Shown here one piece after another: positions 32,619 through 43,636 of a DNA stretch of 64,000 bases (positions are counted from its first letter, which is position 1; each line of letters begins with the position of its first letter). The stretch covers positions 31,983,449 through 32,047,448 of the forward strand of contig NC_079491.1 of the NCBI RefSeq assembly GCF_020520425.1, read 5' to 3'. This stretch comes from Spinacia oleracea (lineage: Eukaryota; Streptophyta; Magnoliopsida; Caryophyllales; Amaranthaceae). Position numbers and translations under genes: made by a program. The notes beneath the pieces were generated by a model. That model saw nothing but the letters and a program-made list of their open reading frames with translations, did not search any database and was not told the DNA's origin.

Positions 32619-34083
32619 TACCTTATCCCTAAAATTTTGTTGTCCAATCACTCCAATATCCTATCCTATTAAAAAAAAAAAAAAAATCCCATCCAATAGA
32701 CTTATACTTTGATTCAATTATTTTGTTCGGTTTTTTTTTACATGAAAAAAAAGTCTTAGTTTTCTATCCCATAATACATGTACCGCTTCTTATTATTGGT
32801 TAATATTAATGTATTTTAGATATGAAAATAAATGATATTAAATTTGTTTTTTCTTCGTTTTACGGAAAATAAATATTTTTAACTAACTACAAGTATCAAC
32901 TAGTAAGAAGAAAGTGGCACACTAATAAGACACAAAATGTAGATAGAAAGATGTTAGTTTGAAGCCCGTGCGATGCACGAGTTTCGTTTAACTTTTTATT
33001 ACTAAATTACTTTATACTTATGTTATTAGGTTCCGTTTCGGGTATGAGTTTCGGTCTATATATACGTTCTTCCCCAAATCACTCAATTAACATAATATAC
33101 AAAATTTAGGGAACAAAATAAGAAATCGAAGTGGTTAAGTGAAATAAACTTATTATGAACAGTTATTATTAACAGTTGAATAATAAAAATGTATTGTGTG
33201 TTAGACTATATCCCAAACTTATTTTTTAGTCTAAAAAAACTTCCGAATTTAGGAATGAACCAATGAAAAAGCTGGTTAAAACTTAAAAATTAAAAAATAC
33301 ATAAAAACGTTCTAGATTTCTATTACCTATTATGATTATGTAAATGCATATATAATTACATATTTCTAACTTAAATTTAATTTTTTTATAAATACATTGA
33401 AAAAAAAACGCACGAGCTTATATCTACAAAGTAATTAGAACTTTTAGGATAAATAAAAAAAAATTAAAATTTTAAATACAAAGTAACTAATTTCGATATT
33501 CCCTTTTTCTCACATTATCTTATGAAATTGTTATTCAAATAGAAAGAATTACGATAAGTTTAGGCTTCATAGAGAGGAGGATTAACCTTAAAGAGTTGAG
33601 AAGTGGGTGTGCTTTGGCTTTCTTGTTTTCTAATTTATCCATGCATGTTCGTAGCTTTTGAACAAATAAAATTTATCCCAATTAGTTAAATATATAAGTA
33701 TCCATTTTACATAGAATGAAAATTCGTTTGCAACAAATGAAAGTGGAAATATGGAAAAACAAATGCAAAATAAATTTATGAGTAATTTTCGTTAAAAAAC
33801 ATATATATCAAACACACTGCAAAATCGTTTAAAAAATTAGGTGTGGTAGAGAAGATTAGAGAGATTTTATATGTGATATAAATTAGTCAATATCTTATCC
33901 AATATTGTTGAGAGTTGGGCCATTTTGTTAAACATAAATTAATTGGATTTGAAGTACGAAGGGTGTAACTTCTATTTTGGGACTGAATACACGGTAAGTT
34001 CATTTCTTAGTTATTATTTGTTAAACAGAAATATGTTTAATATGTTCTTCTTTATTTACTAATTAAATTTATTTTTCAATGTT
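32619..34083. other. A/T-rich intergenic DNA with a Helitron-like terminus
   Basis: At 32954-32985 the minus strand reads a CGTGCATCGCACG hairpin followed by GGCTTCAAACTAA, close to the 3' end of the Helitron at 27995. The terminal base after CTAA is C and not T, and I could not find the 5' end. The rest is A/T-rich without frames. Confidence 0.4.
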
Positions 34084-34990
34084 TTAGGTCAAGCTGAAAG
34101 ATCTTATTTCAAATCAGAGGTCAATGGACTCTGGAGAACAAATTTCTGAAGAGCTTTTAAGTAGTTGGAAACATTGGGTGAAGGTCATCAATGACCACGG
34201 ATGGGATCTTAAAACTGTTGGAATGGTAAGTATGTATTCTTAATAGTTTAGAATTGATAGGAAATAGTTAAGACATGAAATTAATTGGTTAAGATTTTAC
34301 ATCATTTAGTTACTATTTTTCTAAATTTGTTTTTTTGATTAATTGGCAGTTTTTCTTGACCATTCATTATGAAGATCACTTGCATGTCTCTTTTGATCTT
34401 CAACTTCAAGGAGAAAATTCTTGTATATGTGGACAACATCATTTTTACGGAGGAGGAGTTTACAACATATAGGACAATGATGTCGTTCATCCTTGAAACG
34501 TTCTCCCATTTCCTGATAGATATATATTGAGCATATGGCAGTTGTCGATGTTTTACATTTTGAAATGACGTTTCTGGATTTCCCAGGGAGACAATAAAAC
34601 CCAAATGATGTAGATTGCGGAGTTTTTCTGATGATGGCATTGCACTTCTTTGACGGAAAGAGTGATCTTTGCAAGGTAAGTCTCTTTTATTTAAGTATGT
34701 TAAACATTTTTAGTTAGTGTAAAAGAAATTACTTAAGTGTTAGACATGAATTAGTTTAACATTCAGTTTAGTTATTTTAATTATTCAACCAATTAGTTAA
34801 GTAGGTAAACCTGGTATTCAATTAGTTTAAGCAATGACATATATTAGTTAAGTAATTACATAGATTAGGTATGATTTTCACAGTTATAATGTTAAACCAA
34901 TTAGCCAAATATAATTTTCTTTTTCTTTTTCTTTTTTCAGCGCGTTACCAAAATTCAGTGCAGAGCTAAGGTTAATTTGTAGTCACTTAG
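34084..34990 (+). pseudogene. Ulp1/C48 cysteine protease relic of transposon type
   Basis: Plus-strand fragments in two frames read as the C-terminal half of a Ulp1 (SUMO-protease) domain. A stretch around 34350-34400 gives HYEDH..VSFDLQ, where the catalytic His region would be. Next comes VDNIIFTEEEF in another frame (about 34425-34460), then DCGVFLMMALHFFDG near 34614-34660 with the catalytic Cys in DCG. Intron-like GTAAG and CAG borders appear at 34227, 34349, 34676 and 34940. Stops and frameshifts make it dead. Ulp1 domains of this type are commonly carried by Mutator-like and other plant transposons, so it is probably not a host SUMO protease. Confidence 0.6.
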
Positions 34991-35555
34991 TTTTGACTAA
35001 TATGAATGGAATTCAACAAAACATGCTCAAGGAAATTGAGGAATTCAATTCCGTGAAAGCTGGTACGTATTGCCTCTGCTATCCTTGAACGTCGATTGAA
35101 GAAGAAGTGAAGAAGAGATAAGAAGAATAAGAGAAGCGTAAATAAGAAAAAGATGTTGATGCCTAGTTGCAGGAACAACTGAAATTGAAGAAGGTCACAG
35201 CCGTGCAGAAGAGTTACAAACAATTTCCATGAAGAAGGCAGAGACACAGAAGGAATGAGAAGAAGCTTCTGACGTTGAAAACGTATAAAAAAGTCAAGGC
35301 ATGGAACCAAGAAGACAGACACTCTTAAAGCTGGAGCAACTGAAGAAGAAACAACAACAACATCAAATGTATTAGTGGCACCATCAAGTCATCAACTGTA
35401 TCAGCACCGCAAGCCAAAAAGCCTAAAATCGTTCATCCTAAAAAAATTAATGAGTGAAACTATTTAGCATGTGGTCCTTTGTAGTTGCAAATTAATTAAA
35501 CAATTTTTATTGTTGGTTGTTTTTAGTTGTAATTATTTAAACAATTTAGCATGTA
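34991..35555. other. Flank of the Ulp1 relic
   Basis: A purine-rich stretch (GAAGAAG-type, about 35090-35350) follows the relic and could be a decayed Lys/Glu-rich tail. It has no open frame in the sense direction. Confidence 0.35.
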
Positions 35556-35870
35556 GTTAAGCCTGAAATTCAATTAGTTAAGCATTGGACCCAATTAGTT
35601 AAGCATGCAATTCAATTAGTTAAGTCTCAATTATATAAGCAACGTAATCAATTAGTTAAGTCTGAAATTCAGTTAGTTAAGATTTGGACCCAATTAGTTA
35701 AGCCTGCAATTCAATAAGTTAAGGAATAGAACAAATTAGTTAAGCCTACGTACAATTCAATTAATTAAGTCTCAAATTCAATTAGTTAGCTCTGCAATTC
35801 AATTAGTTAAGTCATATTTCCAATTAGTTAAGCAAAGTAACCAATTAGTTTCTTACTACAATATATCAGT
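35556..35870 (+). repeat. CAATTAGTTAAG tandem array
   Basis: About 15 degenerate copies of an 18-24 bp unit, (T/C)AATTAGTTAAGYMTG; scattered copies also occur at 34740-34860 on the other side of the Ulp1 relic. Confidence 0.75.
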
Positions 35871-36430
35871 TAAACACAATATTGCAATTTAGGAATTGAA
35901 CACAAGTACTAAACACAACTGCACTCACACTAAATAGAGTTCACGCGCGCGTGGGGAAGTCGGTCGTTTGACAGGTGTGTGGCTGTTAGGCAGTCTGACA
36001 TGAAAGCTTTTGAAAAACGTGTATAAATGATCGAACACCTGACCTCATTTGTTAAAAGTTACACTTCCTACCATCTTAACCAACTATAAACTTATGTTGT
36101 GTCTTTCCATATATGGCAATGACCTCATATCTTTCATCTGAGGATAAGGATATATTTTTTTTACAATAATTAATATATAATAAATCCCAAACCATTAAAA
36201 TACTCACAGTTGGAGTACTATGCTTAAAATAGTGTTATGAGTCACAAAATGGTGAAATTCACTATTACTATGATTTTTTTTTTCATTCCTTCCCTTTAGA
36301 TGCTTTATGTTTCTCGTTCAAACAACCTAGATTCAAGTCTTCTTAATTACATATTTTACCAATTTCTTTTCTTTGTTTCACTTTCTCCTTTTCTGATTTA
36401 ATTTTACGGACTAATTTCAATATTTTGGGG
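35871..36430. other. Unassigned A/T-rich DNA
   Basis: Only short palindromes are visible, for example CACGCGCGCGTG at 35942. No gene. Confidence 0.45.
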
Positions 36431-36464
36431 GACCACGAGCGTTAGCGCGCGGTCCAACAACTAG
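36431..36464 (+). mobile_element. Helitron-type 3' end
   Basis: A strong hairpin GGACC..GGTCC with inner GC pairs, then AACAA and CTAG followed by T. The matching 5' TC end was not identified. The element would extend left and could include the Ulp1 relic. Confidence 0.45.
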
Positions 36465-36599
36465 TTTGATAAAAGTGAGTGCAAAAAAAAAAGAAAATGA
36501 TTTATAAATTATTACTTTCCTAGCTTAGGTCTCAATTACAAAAAGCTCGGGGTAATAGAGGGAAGGGTAAACATTGACAGAGATTAAGTAATTAATCAA

Positions 36600-36604
36600 C
36601 TAAT
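36600..36604 (+). repeat. Target site duplication CTAAT, left copy
   Basis: Repeated exactly at 47887-47891 after the 3' LTR. Confidence 0.9.
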
Positions 36605-37135
36605 TGTTGTGGGAAAAATTACCATGCCTTCGTGTACCAATGAGGATGCGACACATGACACGTATTACGCCCCCTAAGCAGAAACCATACGAAGACTACT
36701 CCACATCATGGGTATCAATCTACGTATCTACAATGTATATGTATTTGTATTTAAGAGTGTATAAATGTATGTGATGTACCTATACTTGAAAAGGGGCTTA
36801 AGTAGTAGGTATCCCAAGTAGTATGAATAAGCACAATAGGCCCAAAAAGCCCACTATTGCCAAAAGGGGCCAGAGAATTGTAAAGAGAAAGGACACATGT
36901 CCTCCTCCCATACCCTAGCCAATCATGTAAAGGGAATATTAGGTCACTCCCACAAAAACCTAGTACTATAAATAGTCCCACTTCCCTAGAAAAAAGGGTC
37001 ACAATCAATACAATCAAGAGCAATTGATGCTCTGCCTTCTCTCTACTTTCTCTCTCTATAAAAATACAATCTTGTGAAATCCTTAGAAGTTACCGAAAAA
37101 CCTCCAAGGTATCTCACCGGAAAAACCCCACAACA
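36605..37135 (+). repeat. 5' LTR of the Tat element
   Basis: Starts TGTTGTGGGAAAAATT and ends CCCACAACA. TATA box CTATAAATAG at 36967-36976, so the RNA probably starts near 37000. Confidence 0.95.
36967..36976 (+). promoter_or_regulatory. TATA box of the Tat 5' LTR
   Basis: CTATAAATAG, also present in the 3' LTR near 47718. Confidence 0.65.
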
Positions 37136-37137
37136 TT

Positions 37138-37155
37138 TGGCGTTGTCTGTGGGGA
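37138..37155 (+). other. Primer binding site of the Tat element
   Basis: TGGCGTTGTCTGTGGGGA starts two bases after the LTR. The tRNA was not identified. Confidence 0.75.
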
Positions 37156-37166
37156 GGTACGGTAAC

Positions 37167-37945
37167 ATGGAAGATCAACGACAGGACCACGATATTGGGC
37201 GGCCTACGCGAGTAGAGCGGCCACCCCTCGAAAGAGAAATGACTGAGCATCATACGCCGGCCACGAGAATCACTGGAGATGCCGCGCGAATATTTGCGGC
37301 CGGGCACACCCCGCGTCACGCTGCCGAGGTAGAGGTGCTCAGCGAGGAGGACGACCAGGCCAATCGCACCCCTCCTGGAGGACACCTGGATCCTCGGGCG
37401 GATACAGTAATAGAGGAGAACCCTGATATGCCTGTCTCTGTGGGTGCTCTTCGGGCTATTTTGGTTGAGTTCCAAGCTGATAAGGGAAAGACGAGTCTCT
37501 GAGGAGCTATGTGAAGAGATTCAATCTAGAGGCAGGGCAAATTCCGGATTTGCCAGATGGTGTTGCATTCGATAACTTCATTCGAGGGCTTAAAAATGGC
37601 TCTTTCAAGTTTGATCTGGTAAAGAAAAGCGTCCGAACAATGCCAGAAGTGCTGGATGAGGCCGAGGCCTTCATCCATGCAACAGAGATTTGCAGCGTCC
37701 CGAAAGATCCCAGAGGAAGTGATACCGCCGAGCCGGCGGCAAAAAAGGAGAAATTCGAAAAGAAGAGTCGGCCTAACGGGACGTGGGCTATTGCAAAAGA
37801 GTCAGACAGGGCTCCCGGGGCGGCAGGCCAGAAACGGTCCAGAACTTATGATCGGGAGCGATTTGAGTATAACACAGACATGTACACAATTCTAATGGAC
37901 GTCGGGTCCAAATATGACATTGATCGTCCATTTCCCATGAAGTAG
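37167..37945 (+). pseudogene. Tat gag, internally deleted
   Basis: The gag frame starts at 37167 and runs to a stop at 37501. Sequence typical of the later part of Tat gag (SYVKRFNLEAGQIPDLP, AFDNFIRGLKNGSF) follows directly in another frame from about 37484. The central capsid portion expected between these two parts is missing, which fits one deletion near 37484 that also changed the frame. The second part stops at 37943 (TAG). A CHFHSEIGHDTKEC zinc-knuckle-like stretch lies beyond this stop, at 37975-38020. Confidence 0.8.
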
Positions 37946-38734
37946 CCACCAGAAAGTAGGGACCCCAAACTGTACTGTCACTTTCACAGTGAAATTGGGC
38001 ATGACACCAAAGAATGTAAGAGCTTGAAAAGGGCATTGGACGGCCTAGCCGCTAAGGGATTCTTAAAGAGTTATATCAGCAGGAACACGGGAGGTTCTGG
38101 CAAACCCTTCTACAAGAAGAACAAATCCCCTCCCTCAGAGGAAGATGGGAATCGTACTGACCCAGAGTGCGTAGCAGTCATCTCCGGAGGATTGGCCGCC
38201 GGCGGGCCGACCATGAGGGGCCAGAAGGATTATGCCAAGCGATTGGGGCAAGTGATGCTGTCCGGCAAGGCCACAGCTGACCCGTTTCCAAAAGTTGAAA
38301 TCGGCGAGGCCGACCGTGGGAAAATCTCCACCCCGCATGACGATCCTTTGGTAATTGAGTTAAAGGTTGCTAATCTGAGGGTTAGGCGTATTTTGGTCGA
38401 TACAGGAAGTTCGTCGGACATAATTAGTCTAGAGTGCTTGAACCGGCTGCAACATGATTCCTCAAAGATTGAGAAAATCCACTATCCCATTATAGGCTTC
38501 GGAGGTAGTATCATCCATCCAGTCAGCATTATTGCGGTTCCTCTGAGGATGGGAAATAAAAAGGAATCTCGACAAATGGACGTCCGTTTCCTCATAGTGA
38601 AAGACCTGACGGCGTATAACATCATCCTGGGGCGTCCTACCTTGAATAAGGCAAAGGCTGTCATTGTGACTCATCTGATGCTCCTTAAGTTTATCTGTGA
38701 CGATGGGAGTGTCAGCACTATACATGGTGATTAG
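37946..38734 (+). pseudogene. Tat gag C-terminus and aspartic protease
   Basis: Begins with the His/Cys motif CHFHSEIGHDTKEC. The retroviral-type protease follows with the catalytic ILVDTGSSSDII (about 38391-38426), then GFGG and a YNIILGRPTLN flap-side motif. The protease core looks intact, but the frame is closed upstream by TAG at 37943 and downstream by TAG at 38732 and 38780. Confidence 0.85.
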
Positions 38735-38782
38735 CAACAAGCTAGAGATTGCTATCTAACCACCTTGAGTCCAGAAGCATAG

Positions 38783-40222
38783 GGGACGGGTGAAGAGAAA
38801 GAGACATCGGGAAACAAACGAAAATGTGGCGACACACAACCCAAAATCGTCAAAGAAACATTAACTATCACAGCAGGGCGCATGGAAGAGAGACGCCCAG
38901 AGCCTGTTGGGGCTCATTTCGAATTGGTATTAAACACAGACAAACCTGACAGAGTAGTGCCCATCGGGATTCCTCCTGACGACCCGCTGACGGCAGAGTT
39001 GGTCCACCTACTGAGAGAATTTGAAGATATCTTTGCATTCACAGTGGACGAAATGCCGGGTATTGATCCTGCTGTGGCCGTCCATAAGCTGAATGTGGAC
39101 CCAAACTTTAAGCCGGTTCGTCAGAAGAAAAGGAACCATGGGGAGGATAGAAATCAGGCGGCAGCAGCGGAAATACAAAAGTTGATGGAGGCAGGGTTCG
39201 TCAGGCCTAGTCAGTACCCCGACTGGGTTGCTAATGTGGTCCTCGTCAAGAAACCCAATGGCACCTGGAGAATGTGTGTTGACTACACCAACCTCAATAA
39301 GGCATGTCCCAAGGACAGTTTCCCATTACCTAAGATTTACCGGCTTGTCGACTCTACAGCAGGGCATGCTATGATGAGCTTTATGGATGCATACTCAGGG
39401 TTTCATCAGATCCCGTTGTGGCCTGACGACCAGGAAAAAACGTCATTTGTTACTGAACAAGGCCTTTACTGCTACAAAGTGATGCCGTTTGGATTAAAGA
39501 ATGCGCCGGCCACCTTTCAGCGTCTTATTAACACTGTGTTCATAAAGCAACTCGACAGAAATATTGAAGCTTATATTGATGATATGATCGTGAAAAGTAA
39601 GCTACGGGCGGCACATATAACTGATCTTAGGGAGACATTTGAGACTGTTCGAGCTTACAATATGAGATTGAACCCTAAGAAGTGTGTGTTTGGGGTGACG
39701 GCAGGCAAATTCTTAGGTTTCTTGATTGATGAAAGGGAAATGGAAGCCAACCCAGACAAAATCCAGGCAGTAATTGATATGAGCTCACCAAAGACAGTAA
39801 AAGAGGTCCAGCGGCTCACAGGTTGCTTGGCCGCCCTGGGCAGATTCCTTTCCAGGGCTGGAGACAAGTGCCACTACTTTTTTAGGGCAGTCAGAAAGAA
39901 GGCCAAGTTTGAATGGTCGGACGAAGCCGAGGCGGCGTTGGTCAGATTAAAGGAACACTTGCATACCTTGCCTCGTCTTGTTAGCCCCTTGCTAGGAGAG
40001 ACTTTGTACATGTATCTTGCCGTGTCCGAGCACTCGTTGAGTGTCGTTCTACTGACAGAGAGGGAGGGAATACAGATACCAGTATACTTTGTCAGTCATG
40101 TTCTTCAAAATGCTGAAGTTAGATACCCCACAGTGGGAAAATTTGGCTTAGCCCTGTTCATGGCCAGCAAAAAGCTCCGTCCTTACTTCTTAGCTCATAA
40201 AATAGTGGTCTACACAGATTAA
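38783..40222 (+). pseudogene. Tat reverse transcriptase and RNase H
   Basis: Long open stretch with reverse-transcriptase motifs in order: LVKKPNGTWRMCVDYTNLN, DSFPLPKI, SFMDAYSGFHQI, FGLKNAPATFQR, the catalytic YIDDM (39572-39586), and FLGFLI. The Ty3-type RNase H domain follows, with YLAVSEHSLS in place of the usual acidic start, so that domain may be inactive as in other Tat elements. The frame ends at a TAA (40220) where the family has Gln, consistent with a single C-to-T change. Confidence 0.9.
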
Positions 40223-40855
40223 CCGCTCAAACTGCCCTTTACGAAGCTGGAGGCGTCAGGACGAATGCTAAATTGGGCAATAGAGCTGAACGCCTTTTAT
40301 ATCACCTATGAGTCGAGGAAAGCTGTCAAGGGGCAGGCATGTGCCGACTTTATTGTTGAAATGACGAGGCCAGACTTTGCCAAGAATACAAACACGGTGT
40401 GGACAGTGTATGTAGATGGCTCATCCACACAGAATGGATGTGGAGCTGGGATAATCTGTCACTCCCCAGAAGGAGATACTTTTGAGTATGCTATGCGATT
40501 TAACTTCCAGGCGTCAAATAATGAAGCCGAATATGAAGCCCTGCTTTGTGGCATTAAAATGTGTAAGGCGGCAGACGCCGAGGAGATTGTAGCACTATCT
40601 GACTCCCAACTGATTTTGAGCCAAGTTAATGGAACCTACGAAGCTAGGGATCCGACTATGGGCAAATACATGCAGGCCGTCCATCAGGAAGTAGAACCAC
40701 TGAAAAGTTTTGAAGTAAGGCAAGTCCCTCGCTCGGAAAATAACCAAGCTGATGCCCTGTCAAAATTGGCAAGTTCCGCGTCTTGTGATACCCCTCGGCA
40801 CGTGTTTTGGGAGGTAAAAGAGCACAAAAGTGTTGAGCAAATGGTGAACTCTTGA
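40223..40855 (+). pseudogene. Second, archaeal-type RNase H of the Tat element
   Basis: Starts in the connection region and contains WTVYVDGSSTQNGCGAGI with catalytic Asp, ASNNEAEYEALLCGI with catalytic Glu, ALSDSQLILSQVNG with catalytic Asp, and VPRSENNQADALSKLA with the final Asp. All four catalytic acids are visible. This second RNase H defines the lineage. A TGA at 40853 and a frame change separate it from integrase. Confidence 0.9.
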
Positions 40856-40856
40856 C

Positions 40857-42104
40857 ATGACGTCCACATGGATAGATGACATAGTAAACTTCAAAATGAA
40901 TGGAGTCTTGCCAGAAGACTCAAGGGAAGCGGCAAAACTTCAGAAGAAATGCTCTTGGTTTGAAATGTGGAACGACACCCTCTACAAAAAGGCCTACTCC
41001 CGTCCTTTGTTAAGATATGTAACGCCTGAGAAGGGGCAGGAAATTCTAGAAGACCTTCATCAGGGGTTGTGCAGCTCGCATATTGGTGGAAGGGCTTTGG
41101 CTGAAAAGGCACTTCGAACCGGCTATTACTGGCCGACTCTTAAAGAGGACGCAATCTCACTAGTCAAGAAGTGTAACAAATGCCAGCGTTTTTCTCACCT
41201 AATACACCAACCGGCACGAGTTCTGACGCCCATCACGAGCCCAATTCCATTTGCTAAGTGGGGGATGGATCTTCTAGGCCCATTTACGGCCGCACCAAGA
41301 GGAAGACGTTATGTCATCGTTGCTGTAGATTACTTCACCAAATGGGTGGAGGCAGAAGCGCTCAAAAACATAAAAACTACTGATGTGAGAGCATTCATTT
41401 GGAAGAACATCATGACTCGCTTTGGGATTCCACAGGCTATCGTCTTCGATAATGGGCCCCAGTTTGAGACGCCTAAGCTGAAAGAGTGGCTGGCAGACCA
41501 CGGCATACACACTTGCTTTGCATCAGTCGGACATCCCCAAGCCAATGGCCAGGTTGAGGCGTTCAACAAAATTATCTCCGAAGGAATGAAAAAGAAGCTC
41601 GACGAAGCCAAAGGTCTATGGGCTGATGAGCTGCCAAATGTCTTATGGTCCATCCGCACCACGGCTAAGAATTCAACCGGTGAAACACCCTTCTTGCTAG
41701 CCTATGGCGCCGAGGCTGTCCTACCCATAGAAATGTGTGAACCAACGTTGAGAGTCATGCTGTATGACGAAAATGCTAACTAGGAGACAATGAAAGCAGC
41801 CCTGGATTTTCTGCCCGAGGTTAGAGGAAATGCAGCGCTCAGACAACAGCTGTACAAGATAAGAATGGCAAGAGAATACAACAAGAAAGTCTCTAATAGA
41901 GTGCTCAAAGTGGGAGATTTTGTCCTCAGGAAAATGGAATCCACAGGACGAGCAAACGAACAGGGTAAGCTGACGCCCACCTGGGAGGGACCTTATGAGA
42001 TCTATGATGAGGTTAGAGATGGAACCTACCGCATTCAAGACATGCAGGGCCGGCCTATTTTGCGCACTTGGAATGCCGACAATCTCAAGAAGTATTTCTT
42101 CTAG
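40857..42104 (+). pseudogene. Tat integrase
   Basis: The HHCC zinc domain is seen as LHQGLCSSHIGG followed by KKCNKCQRF. The catalytic core gives D in GMDLLGPF, D in VFDNGPQF and E in GQVEAFNK. A TAG at 41781 cuts the frame before the C-terminal part, which contains VLKVGDFVLRK, TPTWEGPYEI and ends TWNADNLKKYFF, the usual Tat integrase end. There is no chromodomain. Confidence 0.9.
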
Positions 42105-42517
42105 ATATGTGTTAAGCTTTGTCTTACTTACCACGATCCATTGCCCAAGGGGCAACCTCTAATGGTCATAGTAGGGTAGTAATTACTTTTGTAACCGGCT
42201 AAATTCGCCTTGCAAAGTTATAAATATACTACTCTATTTGTCTCGTAATATTTATTGCTCGCACAATGAATATAAAAATGTACACTCAAATGCATAACCA
42301 AAGCCTAATTGTATGACGGCCTGAGAAGTGGCCCAGATTAGCAAAAACTCTCAGCAAGACTAATTGTTTGAAGCCTAAGAAGTGGCCCAGATTAGCACCA
42401 AGTTGTAGGCTGATCACCTATCCAACTTCCTTCCCAGTATACCAAGCCGCTGGCCAACCAGTACGGCATGGTAAGTGCCAGCGGCACAAATAACCTTAAA
42501 TCATAGGTTGTTCAAAA

Positions 42518-42810
42518 GCTCAGCGGCACGAACAACTTTGAAACATAGGTTGTTTGTTCAAAAGCTCAGCGGCACGAACAACTTTGAAACATAGGTTGTT
42601 TGCTCAAAAGCTCAGCGGCACGAACAACTTAGAAACATAGGTTGTTTGTTAAAAAGCTCAGCGGCACGAACAACTTTGAAACATAGGTTGTTTGCTCAAA
42701 AGCTCAGCGGCACGAACAACTTTGAAACATAGGTTGTTTGCTCAAAAGCTCAGCGGCACGAATAGCTTTGAAACATAGGTTATTTGCTCAAAAGCTCAGC
42801 GGCACAAACG
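42518..42810 (+). repeat. 46-bp tandem array, about 6.5 copies
   Basis: The unit starts GCTCAGCGGCACGAACAACT and contains AAACATAGGTTGTTTGCTCA. Unit starts fall exactly every 46 bp from 42518 to 42794. Confidence 0.9.
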
Positions 42811-43335
42811 TTTGGCCGTCCATTCCATTTGACGAGCATGTCTAGCGGCAATCATACCTATTGATTGACTTGCGTCAATCAATATCGCTATAGACACGCT
42901 CGCCAAAGAAAGCGACGACCACAGTAGTGCCTAGCGCATGCTCAGTTGCCTGCGGCACGAACGTCCTTGGAAAAAGGTTGGTTGTGCAGAATGTTTGGCC
43001 GTCCATTCCATTTAACGAGCATGTCTAGCGGCAATCATACCTATTGATTGACTTGCGTCAATCAATATCGTTATAGACACGCTCGCCAAAGAAAACGACG
43101 ACCACAGTAGTGCCTAGCGCATGCTCAGTTGCCTGCGGCACGAACGTCCTTGGAAAAAGGTTGGTTGTGCAGAATGTTTGGCCGTCCATTCCATTTGACG
43201 AGCATGTCTAGCGGCAATCATACCTATTGATTGGCTTGCGTCAATCAATATCATTATAGACACGCTCGCCAAAGAAAACAACGACCACAGTAGTACCTAG
43301 CGCATGCTCAGTTGCCTGCGGCACCAACGTGCTTA
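42811..43335 (+). repeat. 183-bp tandem array, about 2.9 copies
   Basis: Unit starts TTTGGCCGTCCATTCCATTT at 42811, 42994 and 43177. Each unit carries the hairpin ATTGATTGAC..GTCAATCAAT and a TAGCGCATGCTCAGTTGC stretch. Confidence 0.9.
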
Positions 43336-43636
43336 GTGTATACTCAGTTGCACCTTGGCTATCATACCTATTGATTAAGGGATAATCAAATTACGAAGGA
43401 CAAATAAATGCGAGATAAAAGAAGCAACAAAAATAACCTATTTACTTATAAAACAACGCCCGTAGAAAGGCGTGCAAAAGTAGCCCAGAATTCAAAAACA
43501 AAAAAGAAATTGTTGTGTGCTCAGCAGGCACAATTATACAGACGCCAGCGGCGCCAAAACTTGACAAAATGATTGTTTTTTCCCTTAGGCATGAGAACAC
43601 TTGAATAAAATTCTGAAAAACTGGGAGGGAAGCAAG

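Noticed and set aside
36431-36464. Reading the GGACC..GGTCC hairpin as the palindromic end of another saturated element
   Set aside because: No 9-bp duplication or matching left hairpin was found; the CTAG-T ending fits a Helitron better.
41274-41662. Minus-strand frames opposite the Tat integrase
   Set aside because: Codon shadows of the integrase core; no family motifs and no promoter.
42518-42810. Regular 46-bp repeats that look like a CRISPR array
   Set aside because: Units are contiguous with no unique spacers, and lie in a plant retrotransposon.
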